From positions 62,001 to 126,000 of the forward strand of contig LJSU01000025.1 of assembly GCA_001314705.1 (NCBI GenBank): a stretch of 64,000 nt of DNA. Reading direction: 5' to 3'. The notes below the pieces were generated by a model. It saw only the letters and a program-made list of their open reading frames with translations, made no database searches and was not told where the DNA came from. Numbering within the stretch: the first letter of the stretch is position 1; each line of letters opens with the position of its first letter. Positions 25,797 to 33,818 of the stretch are shown here, piece by piece. This DNA comes from Rhodobacteraceae bacterium HLUCCO07. GTDB taxonomy: Bacteria > Pseudomonadota > Alphaproteobacteria > Rhodobacterales > Rhodobacteraceae. The translations under genes were made by a program, and so were the position numbers.

Positions 25797-27062
25797 TCAG
25801 ACGAGATCGACCAGCTTTTGGCACAAAGCGTCGAGCCGGTCCATATTGGCGGCGACCAGGGCCTCGGCGCGCCCGGCCATGGCGGCGCGGTCCGGGTCGG
25901 TCACGGCCTCGGCCAACGCGTCGGGCGTGTCGACCAACTGCGCGGCTTGCGCGTCCGCAAGCGCGGCGTAATCGGCGGCGAAATTCGCAAGGCGCGGCCC
26001 GTGCAGGATGGCCGTGCCCAATGCGGCGGCCTCCCACGGATTATGCCCCTCGACAGCGCCCATGCTGCCACCGATGAAGGCGATCGGGGCCAGCCGATAG
26101 AACAGCCCCATCTCGCCCAGCGTATCGGCGAGGTAAACCTGCGTGTCGGATGTGATGGCCTGCCCCGCGCTGCGCCGGGCCAGCTTCAAACCCCGCGTGC
26201 GAATGGCCGCTGCCACGTCCTCGCCGCGGCCAGGCAGGCGCGGGGCGAGGATCAGGAGCGTTTCCGCCGCACGCGCCAGGAGCCGCTCCTGCGCAGCGAG
26301 AACGAGCTCCTCGTCCGGCGCATGGGTGGAGGCCGCGAGCCAGAGCGGGCGACCACCGATACCGGCCCCCAACAGTGCCCTTTGGGCCGGATCATCGGCC
26401 AGTGGTGGCGCGATCGACTTGAGCGAACCGTCGCAACGCACCGTCGGGGCGCCCAGCGTCGCGAGGTTGGCCGCGCTTCGCGCGTCCTGCGCCGAGACCA
26501 GCGCGAAGCGCGGCAGGATATCGCGATAGATCGCGCGCACCTGCTGTCGCCGCGCCAGCGCCGCATCGTTCATCCTTGCATTGACCAGCGCCAACGGTAT
26601 CCCCGCCCTGTCGGCGCGAAACACCAGCCCCGGCCAAAGCTCCTGCTCGGCCCAGATCGAAAGATCGGGCCGCCAGTGATCGAGAAACCGCCGGGCCGGG
26701 CCGGGCGCATCGAGCGGGGCGAATTGGTGCAGCGTGCGGGGCGGCATGTTCCGTGCCAGCGCCCGGGCCGAGCCGAGCGTGTTCGACGTCACCAGGAACT
26801 GCAAATCGGGTTCAAGATTGGCCATGCGCGCTATCAGCCCGCGCAGGGCCAGCACCTCTCCCAGCCCCACCGCGTGAAGCCAGACAAGCCGCCCCCCGGG
26901 TCGCGGGGCGGATGCGTGGCCCAGCTTCTCGCGCCAGCGCCCCTCGTCTTCCTTGCCACGCCCGAGCCGCCGCCTGAGCAAGAGCGGCAAGACCGGCTGA
27001 AGCGCCCATGTGAGCGCCAGCCAGCCGCGCAGGGCAGGTCGGGGCGGGCGTGCCTCAACCAA
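25797..27062 (-). CDS. GT30 glycosyltransferase, Kdo-transferase-like (paralogue B)
   Basis: Protein of 421 residues, also WaaA-like: RLVWLHAVGLGEVLALRGL with the catalytic Glu, LSIWAEQELWPGLV, and FIGGSMGAVEGHNPWEAAAL, which is closer to the canonical WaaA C-terminal motif than that of paralogue A. It probably transfers Kdo or a related acidic sugar to lipid A. The start is a TTG at 27062, as no ATG or GTG fits; the true start could be slightly different. It lies 13 bases upstream of paralogue A and downstream of neuC, with a GAGTATTT element and a hairpin in the 125-base gap. Confidence 0.85.
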   Translation of the reverse strand: MVEARPPRPALRGWLALTWALQPVLPLLLRRRLGRGKEDEGRWREKLGHASAPRPGGRLVWLHAVGLGEVLALRGLIARMANLEPDLQFLVTSNTLGSARALARNMPPRTLHQFAPLDAPGPARRFLDHWRPDLSIWAEQELWPGLVFRADRAGIPLALVNARMNDAALARRQQVRAIYRDILPRFALVSAQDARSAANLATLGAPTVRCDGSLKSIAPPLADDPAQRALLGAGIGGRPLWLAASTHAPDEELVLAAQERLLARAAETLLILAPRLPGRGEDVAAAIRTRGLKLARRSAGQAITSDTQVYLADTLGEMGLFYRLAPIAFIGGSMGAVEGHNPWEAAALGTAILHGPRLANFAADYAALADAQAAQLVDTPDALAEAVTDPDRAAMAGRAEALVAANMDRLDALCQKLVDLV

Positions 27063-27071
27063 GCCAAGGCC

Positions 27072-27120
27072 CTTTCATCTTGCCCGAAATACTCTGGGGG
27101 TTTGGGGGCAAAGCCCCCAA
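27072..27120 (-). repeat. Intergenic GAGTATTT element, copy 2, with hairpin
   Basis: The minus strand reads GAGTATTTCGGGCAAGATGA, the same core as copy 1 at 4561-4592, and again lies just before a minus-strand start codon. Immediately upstream is a perfect 8-base hairpin, TTGGGGGC (27102-27109) / GCCCCCAA (27113-27120), with an AAA loop. Confidence 0.55.
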
Positions 27121-27187
27121 GGCCTGCGTGGCCCGAACGCAAGGCAAGCTGCGCGCGCCAGCGCCCCTTTTGGCAAGGGCGCGAGGT

Positions 27188-28309
27188 TCAGCCATGATCG
27201 TGGAATTCCTTTTGCAGGCCGCGCGCCCAGAATGCAGGGTCGTTCAGCACCTCGGCAAAACGCGCTGCCGCGCTGCCTTCGCCGAATTCAGGATCGCGCG
27301 GGTGGCGCGTGCCCCAGTCCTGCGCCAGGAAGCGCAGGATGGTGGCACTGTCCTCGGCCGCGCAGGAAGTGATCGAGGCCCCGTTGGCGCGGTTCTTCTG
27401 ACGCGTGCCGATATCGAGCGAGGGGATGCCGAGGAAGGGCGCCTCGCGCACCCCGGCGCTGGAATTGCCGACGATGCAGGCGGCGTGTTTCATGGCCTCG
27501 GAGAAATGCGAAAACCGCATCGACGGGATGGTGCGGAACCGTTTGGGCGGAAGTCGCCCGATGACCGCGAGGATGTCTTCGGAGCCGGGGTCGTTATTGG
27601 GCAGGATGACGACGAAATTCCGCCCGCTCGCCTCCAGTGCAGCGAAAAACGCCTGTGCCTGTGCGCCCATCGTCTCGGATTCCGAGGTGACGGGGTGGAA
27701 CGTGGCGATGCCGAACGTGTCGAACGGGATCTCGTACCGGGCCTTCACCTCGTCGATGCTCACGCCCGAGGGCCGCGAATGGAAATCGAGCTCGGGCGAG
27801 CCGATGACGTGGATCGCCTCGCGTGGCTCGCCCAGCGCCATCACCCGCCGGGCGGCGGCTTGCGAACTGACGAAATGGCAATAGGCGAGCTTGGTGTTGC
27901 AATGGCGGAAGAGCTCGTCGATCGTGCCCGAGACCTCGCCGCCCTCGATATGGGCGCAGCGGATGTAGTTGGTGGCGCAGACAAGCGCACAGGCCAGCGC
28001 CTCGACCCGGTCGCCATGCACGATCACCAGGTCGGGCCGGTGCTCGGCCACGAAATCGGAAAAGCCCAGCACGGTCTTGGCCAGCACCATGTCCTGTGGA
28101 TCGCCGATGCGCTGGTTGAGATATTCATGCACGGTCACGCCCGGGGTGCGGTGGACCTCGATCTTGGTCAGGCCATAGCGGTCGAGCATGTGCATTCCCG
28201 TGACGAAGAAGCTCACGTCGTGTCCCGCATCGCGGGCGGCCAGCGCCAGCGGCTCGATCTTGCCGAAATCGGCGCGGGTGCCGGTGACGAAGAGAAGGCG
28301 TTTGGTCAT
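27188..28309 (-). CDS. neuC: UDP-N-acetylglucosamine 2-epimerase, hydrolysing (NeuC-like)
   Basis: Protein of 373 residues of the NeuC/LegG group, which turns UDP-GlcNAc (or a derivative) into ManNAc-type sugar plus UDP. Motifs: LLFVTGTRADFGKIEPL at the N terminus, VIVHGDRVEALACAL, CAHIEGGEVSGTIDE (active-site Glu), IGSPELDF, and ACIVGNSSAGVREAPFLGIPSLDIGTRQKNR. It gives the precursor for the NeuB reaction. It is the first gene of the minus-strand run neuC, GT30 B, GT30 A. Whether the product is sialic or legionaminic acid cannot be decided from the sequence alone. Confidence 0.9.
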   Translation of the reverse strand: MTKRLLFVTGTRADFGKIEPLALAARDAGHDVSFFVTGMHMLDRYGLTKIEVHRTPGVTVHEYLNQRIGDPQDMVLAKTVLGFSDFVAEHRPDLVIVHGDRVEALACALVCATNYIRCAHIEGGEVSGTIDELFRHCNTKLAYCHFVSSQAAARRVMALGEPREAIHVIGSPELDFHSRPSGVSIDEVKARYEIPFDTFGIATFHPVTSESETMGAQAQAFFAALEASGRNFVVILPNNDPGSEDILAVIGRLPPKRFRTIPSMRFSHFSEAMKHAACIVGNSSAGVREAPFLGIPSLDIGTRQKNRANGASITSCAAEDSATILRFLAQDWGTRHPRDPEFGEGSAAARFAEVLNDPAFWARGLQKEFHDHG

Positions 28310-28401
28310 GGCTTTCCCGGTGTTGCGAAGTGGGGGATGGTATGGACAGAATGGGCATGGATGTCTAGGTATTCACGGATCCCGACGTGAAAGGCGCCCC
28401 C

Positions 28402-29199
28402 ATGGCAGAAGACCGCATCGTGCTCTGCATGAAATGGGGAACGCTTTTCCCGCCCGATTACGTCAACGTGCTTTACAATGCCTGCCGGGGGGCGATTTCG
28501 GGGCCATTTCGCTTTGTCTGCCTGACCGACGACGCGGACGGGTTTCAGGACGGTATCGAGGCGTTCCCGATCCCCGATATCGGGTTGGCGCCGGGCGAAT
28601 GGTATACCAAGGGGGTCTGGCCCAAGCTTGCGCTTTACGTGGCCGATCTGCACGGGCTGCGGGGGCGGGCACTTTTCATCGACCTGGACATGGTGGTTCT
28701 GCGCGGGCTCGACGAGATGTTCGGCCATGGCCGCGGCTATATCAGCACGGACATGGGCCACGGGTGGCGCCCCGGCGGGCATCCCGGCGCTGCGAAAGAG
28801 CCGGGCACCTGCGTTTTCGCCTTCGACATCGGACAGGAGACACAGATTCTCGATGCCTTTCTGGCCGACAAGGAAAAGGCCATGCGCGAGTTCCGAAACG
28901 AACAGGATTTTGCGGGTGCCTTTGCGGAAACGATGGATTTCTGGCCCAAAGGCTGGGTCATCAGCTTCAAGCGCCACCTGCGGCAACCGATCGGCTGGGA
29001 TCTGTTCCTGTCGCCGAAGGCCCCGCCCGGCAGTGCAAGGATCGTTGCCTTTCATGGCGATCCGCGACCCATTGACCTCATCCCCGCGCGGGCGGGATTC
29101 TGGGACAGGTTCCCGCATATGGGGCATGGGCAGGTGGGCTGGGTTCGCGATTACTGGCTCGAACATGGTGGGCGGATGCCGCCGTTCGGAACGCCCTAG
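28402..29199 (+). CDS. Glycosyltransferase-like protein (DxD type)
   Basis: Protein of 265 residues with a GT-A-like appearance: RIVLCMKWGTLFPPDYVNVLYN at the start, FVCLTDDADGF, and the metal-binding GRALFIDLDMVVLRGLD (DLD) near residue 100, as in GT8-like enzymes. PGTCVFAFDIGQE and a C-terminal IVAFHGDPRP complete the pattern. The donor sugar is unknown. ATG at 28402 follows GAAAGG with seven bases spacing; a GTG at 28387 is less likely. It is the only plus-strand gene between neuC and neuB, and its stop overlaps the convergent sulfotransferase by four bases. Confidence 0.78.
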   Translation: MAEDRIVLCMKWGTLFPPDYVNVLYNACRGAISGPFRFVCLTDDADGFQDGIEAFPIPDIGLAPGEWYTKGVWPKLALYVADLHGLRGRALFIDLDMVVLRGLDEMFGHGRGYISTDMGHGWRPGGHPGAAKEPGTCVFAFDIGQETQILDAFLADKEKAMREFRNEQDFAGAFAETMDFWPKGWVISFKRHLRQPIGWDLFLSPKAPPGSARIVAFHGDPRPIDLIPARAGFWDRFPHMGHGQVGWVRDYWLEHGGRMPPFGTP

Positions 29200-29972
29200 C
29201 GGGAGCTTGGCGGGTAGAGGTCGAGCAGTATCGAACCGGACAGCTCGGACAGCACGAAATCGCGATCGGAGTCCGACAAGGTATCGTAGCTGACGGCAGC
29301 GGCGCGCCGTCGATATTCATCGAGGTTTGCCGGGCGACGTCCGAACGGCCGGGCACTCCGGGTCGGCAGGTCGATCTTCGAGCCGCTCCGAAAGGGCCAG
29401 ACAGGGGTTTGTCGCAGCGTCTCTTCCGGGTTCAGGATCAGGTTTTCATAGGTGACCAGGGACGTCTTGCCCCGGTTTTCGACAAGCCATGAATAGCTTT
29501 GCGCTTTTGCAGCGTAGAGTTTCACCGGGTTCTCGATCAACCTTTCGCCAAGTTCATCTCGTGCGGCCGCAATCCACGGGCTGCGGATGAAGGCTGAAAA
29601 ATCCCGAGGAATGTGGCCAATGCCGTGAAAGGGGTTGCGGTGCATGGATCGCAACCAATCCGCCGGATGCCGAAAAAGACATATCACGATGGCCTTCCGC
29701 GGGATTGCGAAGCATTCCAGAAAGCGCGTGCTGGCCGCGGCGTGTTTCCATCCGCCGTTTCGGGGCAGTTCCACGAAGTGGTTGTGATCTTGCAGGGCTT
29801 CGCGGCTGGCGCGGCGGCTCGACCATCGGCCGGCAAGGCGGCCGGGAAGATGTCGGGTCTGCTCTTTGGTCACGCCGCTGGAACTGGGGGCCAGTTCCAT
29901 GTCGAAATGTTGCTGGAGCACCTTCTGAAGAAGGTGTGTGCCGGTCGAGCGTTCACCGAGAAGCTTGACCAC
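29196..29972 (-). CDS. Sulfotransferase-like protein
   Basis: Protein of 258 residues with both PAPS-binding elements of sulfotransferases: a 5'-phosphosulfate loop GERSTGTHLLQKVL near the N terminus and the 3'-phosphate segment VICLFRHPADWLRSMHRNP near residue 100. It probably sulfates a sugar of the surface glycan made by this cluster (inference). The start is GTG at 29972, directly before the first beta strand; no upstream ATG fits. It lies 54 bases after the neuB stop on the same strand and converges with the DxD glycosyltransferase gene. Confidence 0.75.
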   Translation of the reverse strand: MVKLLGERSTGTHLLQKVLQQHFDMELAPSSSGVTKEQTRHLPGRLAGRWSSRRASREALQDHNHFVELPRNGGWKHAAASTRFLECFAIPRKAIVICLFRHPADWLRSMHRNPFHGIGHIPRDFSAFIRSPWIAAARDELGERLIENPVKLYAAKAQSYSWLVENRGKTSLVTYENLILNPEETLRQTPVWPFRSGSKIDLPTRSARPFGRRPANLDEYRRRAAAVSYDTLSDSDRDFVLSELSGSILLDLYPPSSR

Positions 29973-30026
29973 CGGGAGCGTATCGGTCCGGTTTTCCGGG
30001 GCCGGTCCGTGACCGGGGGGGATACA

Positions 30027-31055
30027 TCACGCCAGATCACTCCATTTCAACTGCGTGTTGCGCCTGACGGCGCGGTTCAGGGTCCGGCCCAGAACCTTGT
30101 CGAATTCGTATCCCGGGATCTCGCCCGAGCCGGGGCGGCGGGCCCAGATGTCGGCTTCGGTTATCACGTGGCCGGCGGGCAGGTCGGCGTCGGCCACGAC
30201 AGAAGCGCGGGCGAAGCGATAGACGTCTTCTTCGGGGCCGGTGCGTTTCTTGTCGTTGTTGGCGGCGATCCAGATTTCGCGGGAGCGGTCGATCAGAAGG
30301 CGCAGTTCGGCCGGGTCCATCGAGCAGGCGATATCCGGCCCCTTGCGATAGCGCGTGTCGGTATAGTGGCGCTCAAGGATCGACGCACCGAGCGCCACGC
30401 TGGCCAGCGCCATTTCCGGGCCGATCGAGTGATCGGAAAAGCCCACGACGGCATCAGGGAACGCATTGCGCAGCTCGGTCACGCCCCTGAGCGAGACGAT
30501 TTCGGGTGGCGAGGGGTAGAGGTTGGTGCATTCGAGAAGGGCATAGTCCACCCCGGCCTCTTCGAGGATCGCGACGCTGGCGCGCATGGTTTGAATCGTC
30601 TGCATCCCCGTCGAGAGGATCACCGGCTTGCCCTTGCGGGCGATGTGGCGGATGAGCGGCAGGTTGTCGGCCTCGCCCGAGCCGATCTTGTAGGCGGGCA
30701 CGTCGAGCGATTCGAGGAAATCGCAGGCGGCGCGGGAAAAGGGCGTGGAGATCCAGATCATGCCCAGTTCTTCGGTATGGCGTTTCAACTCGGCCTCATC
30801 GTCGCGCGAGAGGGCGCATTGCTCCATCACGTGCCAGATCGAGACATCCGCGTTGGGCGGGAAGATCTGCTTGGCCTCGTCGGTCATCTCGTCCTCGACG
30901 ATATGGGTCTGGTGCTTGATCATTTCACAGCCCGCGGCGGCGGCGTGGCGCACCATCTCTTTCGCAACCTCCAGGTCGCCGCCATGGTTGATGCCGATCT
31001 CGGCGATGACGAGGGGCGGGTGATCGGGGCCGATCTCGCGATGTGCGATCTTCAT
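30027..31055 (-). CDS. neuB: N-acetylneuraminate synthase family protein (NeuB-like)
   Basis: Protein of 342 residues that condenses phosphoenolpyruvate with a ManNAc-type sugar to give a nonulosonic acid. The TIM-barrel domain has LVIAEIGINHGGDLEVAKEM, YKIGSGEADNLPLI, KPVILSTGMQT, ECTNLYPSP and VGFSDHSIGPEMALASVALGA. The C-terminal SAF (antifreeze-like) domain runs from about residue 285, with ADLPAGHVITEADIWARRPG. ATG at 31053-31055 begins one base after the stop of the acyltransferase gene, so translation is coupled. With neuC and the CMP-synthetase it completes a nonulosonate pathway. Confidence 0.93.
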   Translation of the reverse strand: MKIAHREIGPDHPPLVIAEIGINHGGDLEVAKEMVRHAAAAGCEMIKHQTHIVEDEMTDEAKQIFPPNADVSIWHVMEQCALSRDDEAELKRHTEELGMIWISTPFSRAACDFLESLDVPAYKIGSGEADNLPLIRHIARKGKPVILSTGMQTIQTMRASVAILEEAGVDYALLECTNLYPSPPEIVSLRGVTELRNAFPDAVVGFSDHSIGPEMALASVALGASILERHYTDTRYRKGPDIACSMDPAELRLLIDRSREIWIAANNDKKRTGPEEDVYRFARASVVADADLPAGHVITEADIWARRPGSGEIPGYEFDKVLGRTLNRAVRRNTQLKWSDLA

Positions 31056-31056
31056 G

Positions 31057-31956
31057 TCATGCCTCCCTGGGCTTGGCGGGTTTCCGGATATCTTTCCAGC
31101 GGTTGTGGAACCACAGCCACTGGCCCATATGCGCACGCACCTGCGCTTCGAGCGAATCGTTCAGGGCCTGGGTCATCTCTTCTGGGGTGGTATGCGGCAC
31201 CGGGGCCTCGAACACGGCGCGGAACGACAGGCCGTCGGGCTGGCGTATGCCGTAGCAGGGGATCAGGACCGCGTCGTATTTCAGCGCCAGTTCGGCGAAC
31301 GAGAGCGCGGTGTAGGCGGGGTGGCCAAAGAAGTTGAGCGGCTCGCCATTGGGCATGCGTTGGTCGATCAGCACGGCGAGGGTGCCACCGCCCTTGAGAA
31401 AGCGCATCATCTCGGCCATGCCGCGACGGCCGCGCGAGAAAAGCGGCGTGCCGATCTTCGAGATGGTTTCGACATAGATCTCGTTGAACTGGCGGATGTT
31501 CATCGGGCGATAGATGCCACCCACGGAGAAACCGCGATGGATCACGCCCGCGCGGATCACGTCGTAATTGCCGAAATGCCCCGAGACGAGGATCGCGGGG
31601 CGGCCCTCGGAACGGGCGGCGTCGAGCGCGGCGAGGCCGGGGCCCTCGAATGGGGTGGCGCGGGCGATGGGTACGAAGTCGTCGGAGGAAAAAAGCTCGG
31701 CCAGGGTGCGCCCGAAATTGTCCGGCACGGCACGGGTGAGGCGTTCGACCTCGCGCCGGGACAGATCGGGGCGCACGCGGGCGAGATTGGCGCGGATCCG
31801 TTTACGCCAGCCGACCAGTGGTGCGACGATGCGCGACACGATCCAGCCCGCGACGGGCACGCGCCAGCGGTAGGGCAGGCATCGCAGTATCCACAACGTG
31901 CCGCGGATGATGGCAAAACGAATGCGGTCCCTGAGGTCTGGTCTGTCGTCCGGCAT
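31057..31956 (-). CDS. LpxL/HtrB-like lysophospholipid acyltransferase
   Basis: Protein of 299 residues of the lipid A late-acyltransferase family. The HX4D catalytic motif is in AILVSGHFGNYDVIRAG, followed by GGIYRPMNIRQFNEIY and the LAVLIDQRMPNGEPLNFFGHPAYT segment that forms the acyl-chain site. It would add a secondary acyl chain to the Kdo-lipid A acceptor at the inner membrane. ATG at 31956 gives a normal N terminus with a hydrophobic stretch near residues 15-45. The one-base gap to neuB ties it to nonulosonate synthesis. Its 5' side faces the Lrp-type gene on the same strand. Confidence 0.87.
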   Translation of the reverse strand: MPDDRPDLRDRIRFAIIRGTLWILRCLPYRWRVPVAGWIVSRIVAPLVGWRKRIRANLARVRPDLSRREVERLTRAVPDNFGRTLAELFSSDDFVPIARATPFEGPGLAALDAARSEGRPAILVSGHFGNYDVIRAGVIHRGFSVGGIYRPMNIRQFNEIYVETISKIGTPLFSRGRRGMAEMMRFLKGGGTLAVLIDQRMPNGEPLNFFGHPAYTALSFAELALKYDAVLIPCYGIRQPDGLSFRAVFEAPVPHTTPEEMTQALNDSLEAQVRAHMGQWLWFHNRWKDIRKPAKPREA

Positions 31957-32027
31957 GATCGGGTGTCCATTTGTCTGGCCGGTATATCGCCGATAATCCC
32001 GAGCTTTGAAAGCCCAGGCGCAGGGCA

Positions 32028-32483
32028 TCAGCCTGCGGGAAACACCGTGCTGTCCTTGATCGTGCCATAGGCAAAGCTGGTGTCGATCGACCCGATCCCG
32101 CCCAGGCGCTGCAAACGGCTTCGGATGAAGCGTTCATAGGCATCCAGTGACTCGACCACGACGCGCAACTGGTAATCGGTCTGTCCGGTCATCACGTGGC
32201 ATTCGAGAACCTCTTCCATGCCCTGAACCCGGCGCTCGAAATTCTGCACGGTTTCCTCGTCATGCCGCTCAAGACGGATATGCACGAATGCGGTGATCGC
32301 GAGACCATAAGCCCGGGCGTTCACCCGCGCGCTGTAGCCTTCGATCACGCCGGATCTTTCAAGGTTGCGCACCCGGCGCAGGCAGGGCGAGGGCGAAAGG
32401 TTGACCGCCGCGGCGAGTTCCTGGTTTGTCATGCGCCCGTCGCGTTGCAGGGCGCGAATGATCTGGCGGTCCTTGTTGTCCAT
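32028..32483 (-). CDS. Lrp/AsnC-family transcriptional regulator (MdeR-like)
   Basis: Protein of 151 residues. The N-terminal helix-turn-helix is DRQIIRALQRDGRMTNQELAAAVNLSPSPCLRRVRNLERSG; the C-terminal RAM domain starts near residue 65 (AFVHIRLERHDEE) and has the ligand-side VMTGQTDYQLRVVVESLDAYERFI. Such regulators sense amino acids and form octamers. It is divergent from methionine gamma-lyase across a 108-base spacer with strong inverted repeats, the arrangement seen for mdeR-mdeA of Pseudomonas putida. Methionine or 2-oxobutyrate is the likely effector (inference). Confidence 0.9.
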   Translation of the reverse strand: MDNKDRQIIRALQRDGRMTNQELAAAVNLSPSPCLRRVRNLERSGVIEGYSARVNARAYGLAITAFVHIRLERHDEETVQNFERRVQGMEEVLECHVMTGQTDYQLRVVVESLDAYERFIRSRLQRLGGIGSIDTSFAYGTIKDSTVFPAG

Positions 32484-32495
32484 GTTCAGCCCTTC

Positions 32496-32545
32496 TTGGC
32501 ATTATCTGCCAATATTTACCAATTAATGGGTAAAAATGGCAATAA
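32496..32545. promoter_or_regulatory. Probable Lrp-type operator in the mdeR/megL spacer
   Basis: Two stacked inverted repeats in an AT-rich patch: TTGGCA (32496-32501) / TGCCAA (32507-32512), and TTTACC (32515-32520) / GGTAAA (32529-32534). A further TGGCAATA (32537-32544) mirrors the first arm. The symmetry and AT richness fit an Lrp-family binding region controlling both divergent genes. Confidence 0.6.
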
Positions 32546-32591
32546 CTGCGTTGTCATCTGGCGCTATCATGTCAAAAAAAGGAGATCTCAT

Positions 32592-33794
32592 ATGACCCGC
32601 ATACCAGGCTTTGCCACCCGCGCCATTCACCTTGGCCATGACCCGATGGAGCATGAGGGCGCGCTGACACCGCCCTTGCACCTGACCTCGACCTTTGCCT
32701 TCGAGACCGCCGAGGCGGGCGGCGAGATGTTCGCGGGCGAGCGGCCCGGCCATGTCTATTCGCGCGTCTCGAACCCCACGCTCGACCTGCTGGAGCGGCG
32801 CATGGCCTCGCTCGAAGGGGCCGAGGCGGGGCTGGCACTCGCTTCGGGCATGGGCGCGATCACGGCAACGCTCTGGACGCTGCTGGCGCCGGGCGACGAG
32901 GTGATCGTGGACCGCACGCTTTACGGATGCACCTTTGCCTTTCTGCATCACGGGTTGCACAAGTTCGGCATCACCGTGACCCATGTGGACATGACCGAGC
33001 CCGAGACCCTGAAGGCGGCGATGAGCGACAAGACCCGCGTGGTCTATTTCGAGACGCCCGCCAATCCCAACATGCGGCTGGTGGATATTGCGGCGGTGGC
33101 CGAGATCGCCCATGCGGGCGGGGCGCAGGTCATCGTCGACAATACCTATGCGACGCCCTACCTGACCCGACCGATCGCGCTGGGCGCCGATCTGGTGGTG
33201 CATTCGGCGACCAAATATCTGGGCGGGCATGGCGATCTGGTCGCGGGCGTCGTGGTCGGACGGGCCGAGGTGATCGGCGAGATTCGCCTGTTCGGCATGA
33301 AGGACATGACCGGCGCGGTGATGGCGCCGTTCAACGCGATGCTTGTCATGCGCGGGCTCAAGACGCTCAGTTTGCGGATGGAGCGGCATTGTGCCAGCGC
33401 GCAGACGGTGGCCGAATGGCTTGAGTCGCATCCCGCGGTGGCCAGCGTGCAATTTCCGGGGCTCAAAAGCTTCGGCCAGCACGCGCTGGCGAGCCGCCAG
33501 ATGGCCCTGCCCGGCGCGATGATCGCGTTCGAGCTCAAGGGTGGGCTGGAGGCCGGGCGCGCGATGATGAACGGGCTGCGAATGATCGCGCGCGCCGTGT
33601 CGCTGGGCGATGCCGAAACGCTGATCCAGCATCCCGCCTCGATGACTCATTCGACCTATAGCCCCGAGGAGCGGGCCGAGCACGGGATCGGTGACGGGTT
33701 GATCCGACTGTCGGTGGGGCTTGAGGATCTGGCCGATATCATCGACGATCTGGACGGGGCCTTGCGCCAACCCGCGCTCAGACAATCCGCCTGA
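32592..33794 (+). CDS. megL: Methionine gamma-lyase
   Basis: PLP enzyme of 400 residues that splits L-methionine into methanethiol, 2-oxobutyrate and ammonia. The Schiff-base lysine is Lys208 in VVHSATKYLGGHGDL. The segment RTLYGCTFAFLHHGLHKFG keeps the active-site Cys (113) that distinguishes methionine gamma-lyases from related cystathionine enzymes. YSRVSNPT (cofactor phosphate contact) and ETPANPNMRLVDI also match. AAAAGGAGATCTCAT before ATG 32592 is an ideal ribosome-binding site. It is first in an apparent operon with a DmdA-like gene and an E1 gene. Confidence 0.93.
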   Translation: MTRIPGFATRAIHLGHDPMEHEGALTPPLHLTSTFAFETAEAGGEMFAGERPGHVYSRVSNPTLDLLERRMASLEGAEAGLALASGMGAITATLWTLLAPGDEVIVDRTLYGCTFAFLHHGLHKFGITVTHVDMTEPETLKAAMSDKTRVVYFETPANPNMRLVDIAAVAEIAHAGGAQVIVDNTYATPYLTRPIALGADLVVHSATKYLGGHGDLVAGVVVGRAEVIGEIRLFGMKDMTGAVMAPFNAMLVMRGLKTLSLRMERHCASAQTVAEWLESHPAVASVQFPGLKSFGQHALASRQMALPGAMIAFELKGGLEAGRAMMNGLRMIARAVSLGDAETLIQHPASMTHSTYSPEERAEHGIGDGLIRLSVGLEDLADIIDDLDGALRQPALRQSA

Positions 33795-33818
33795 AACAAT
33801 GCAACCGAAAGTGCCTTG

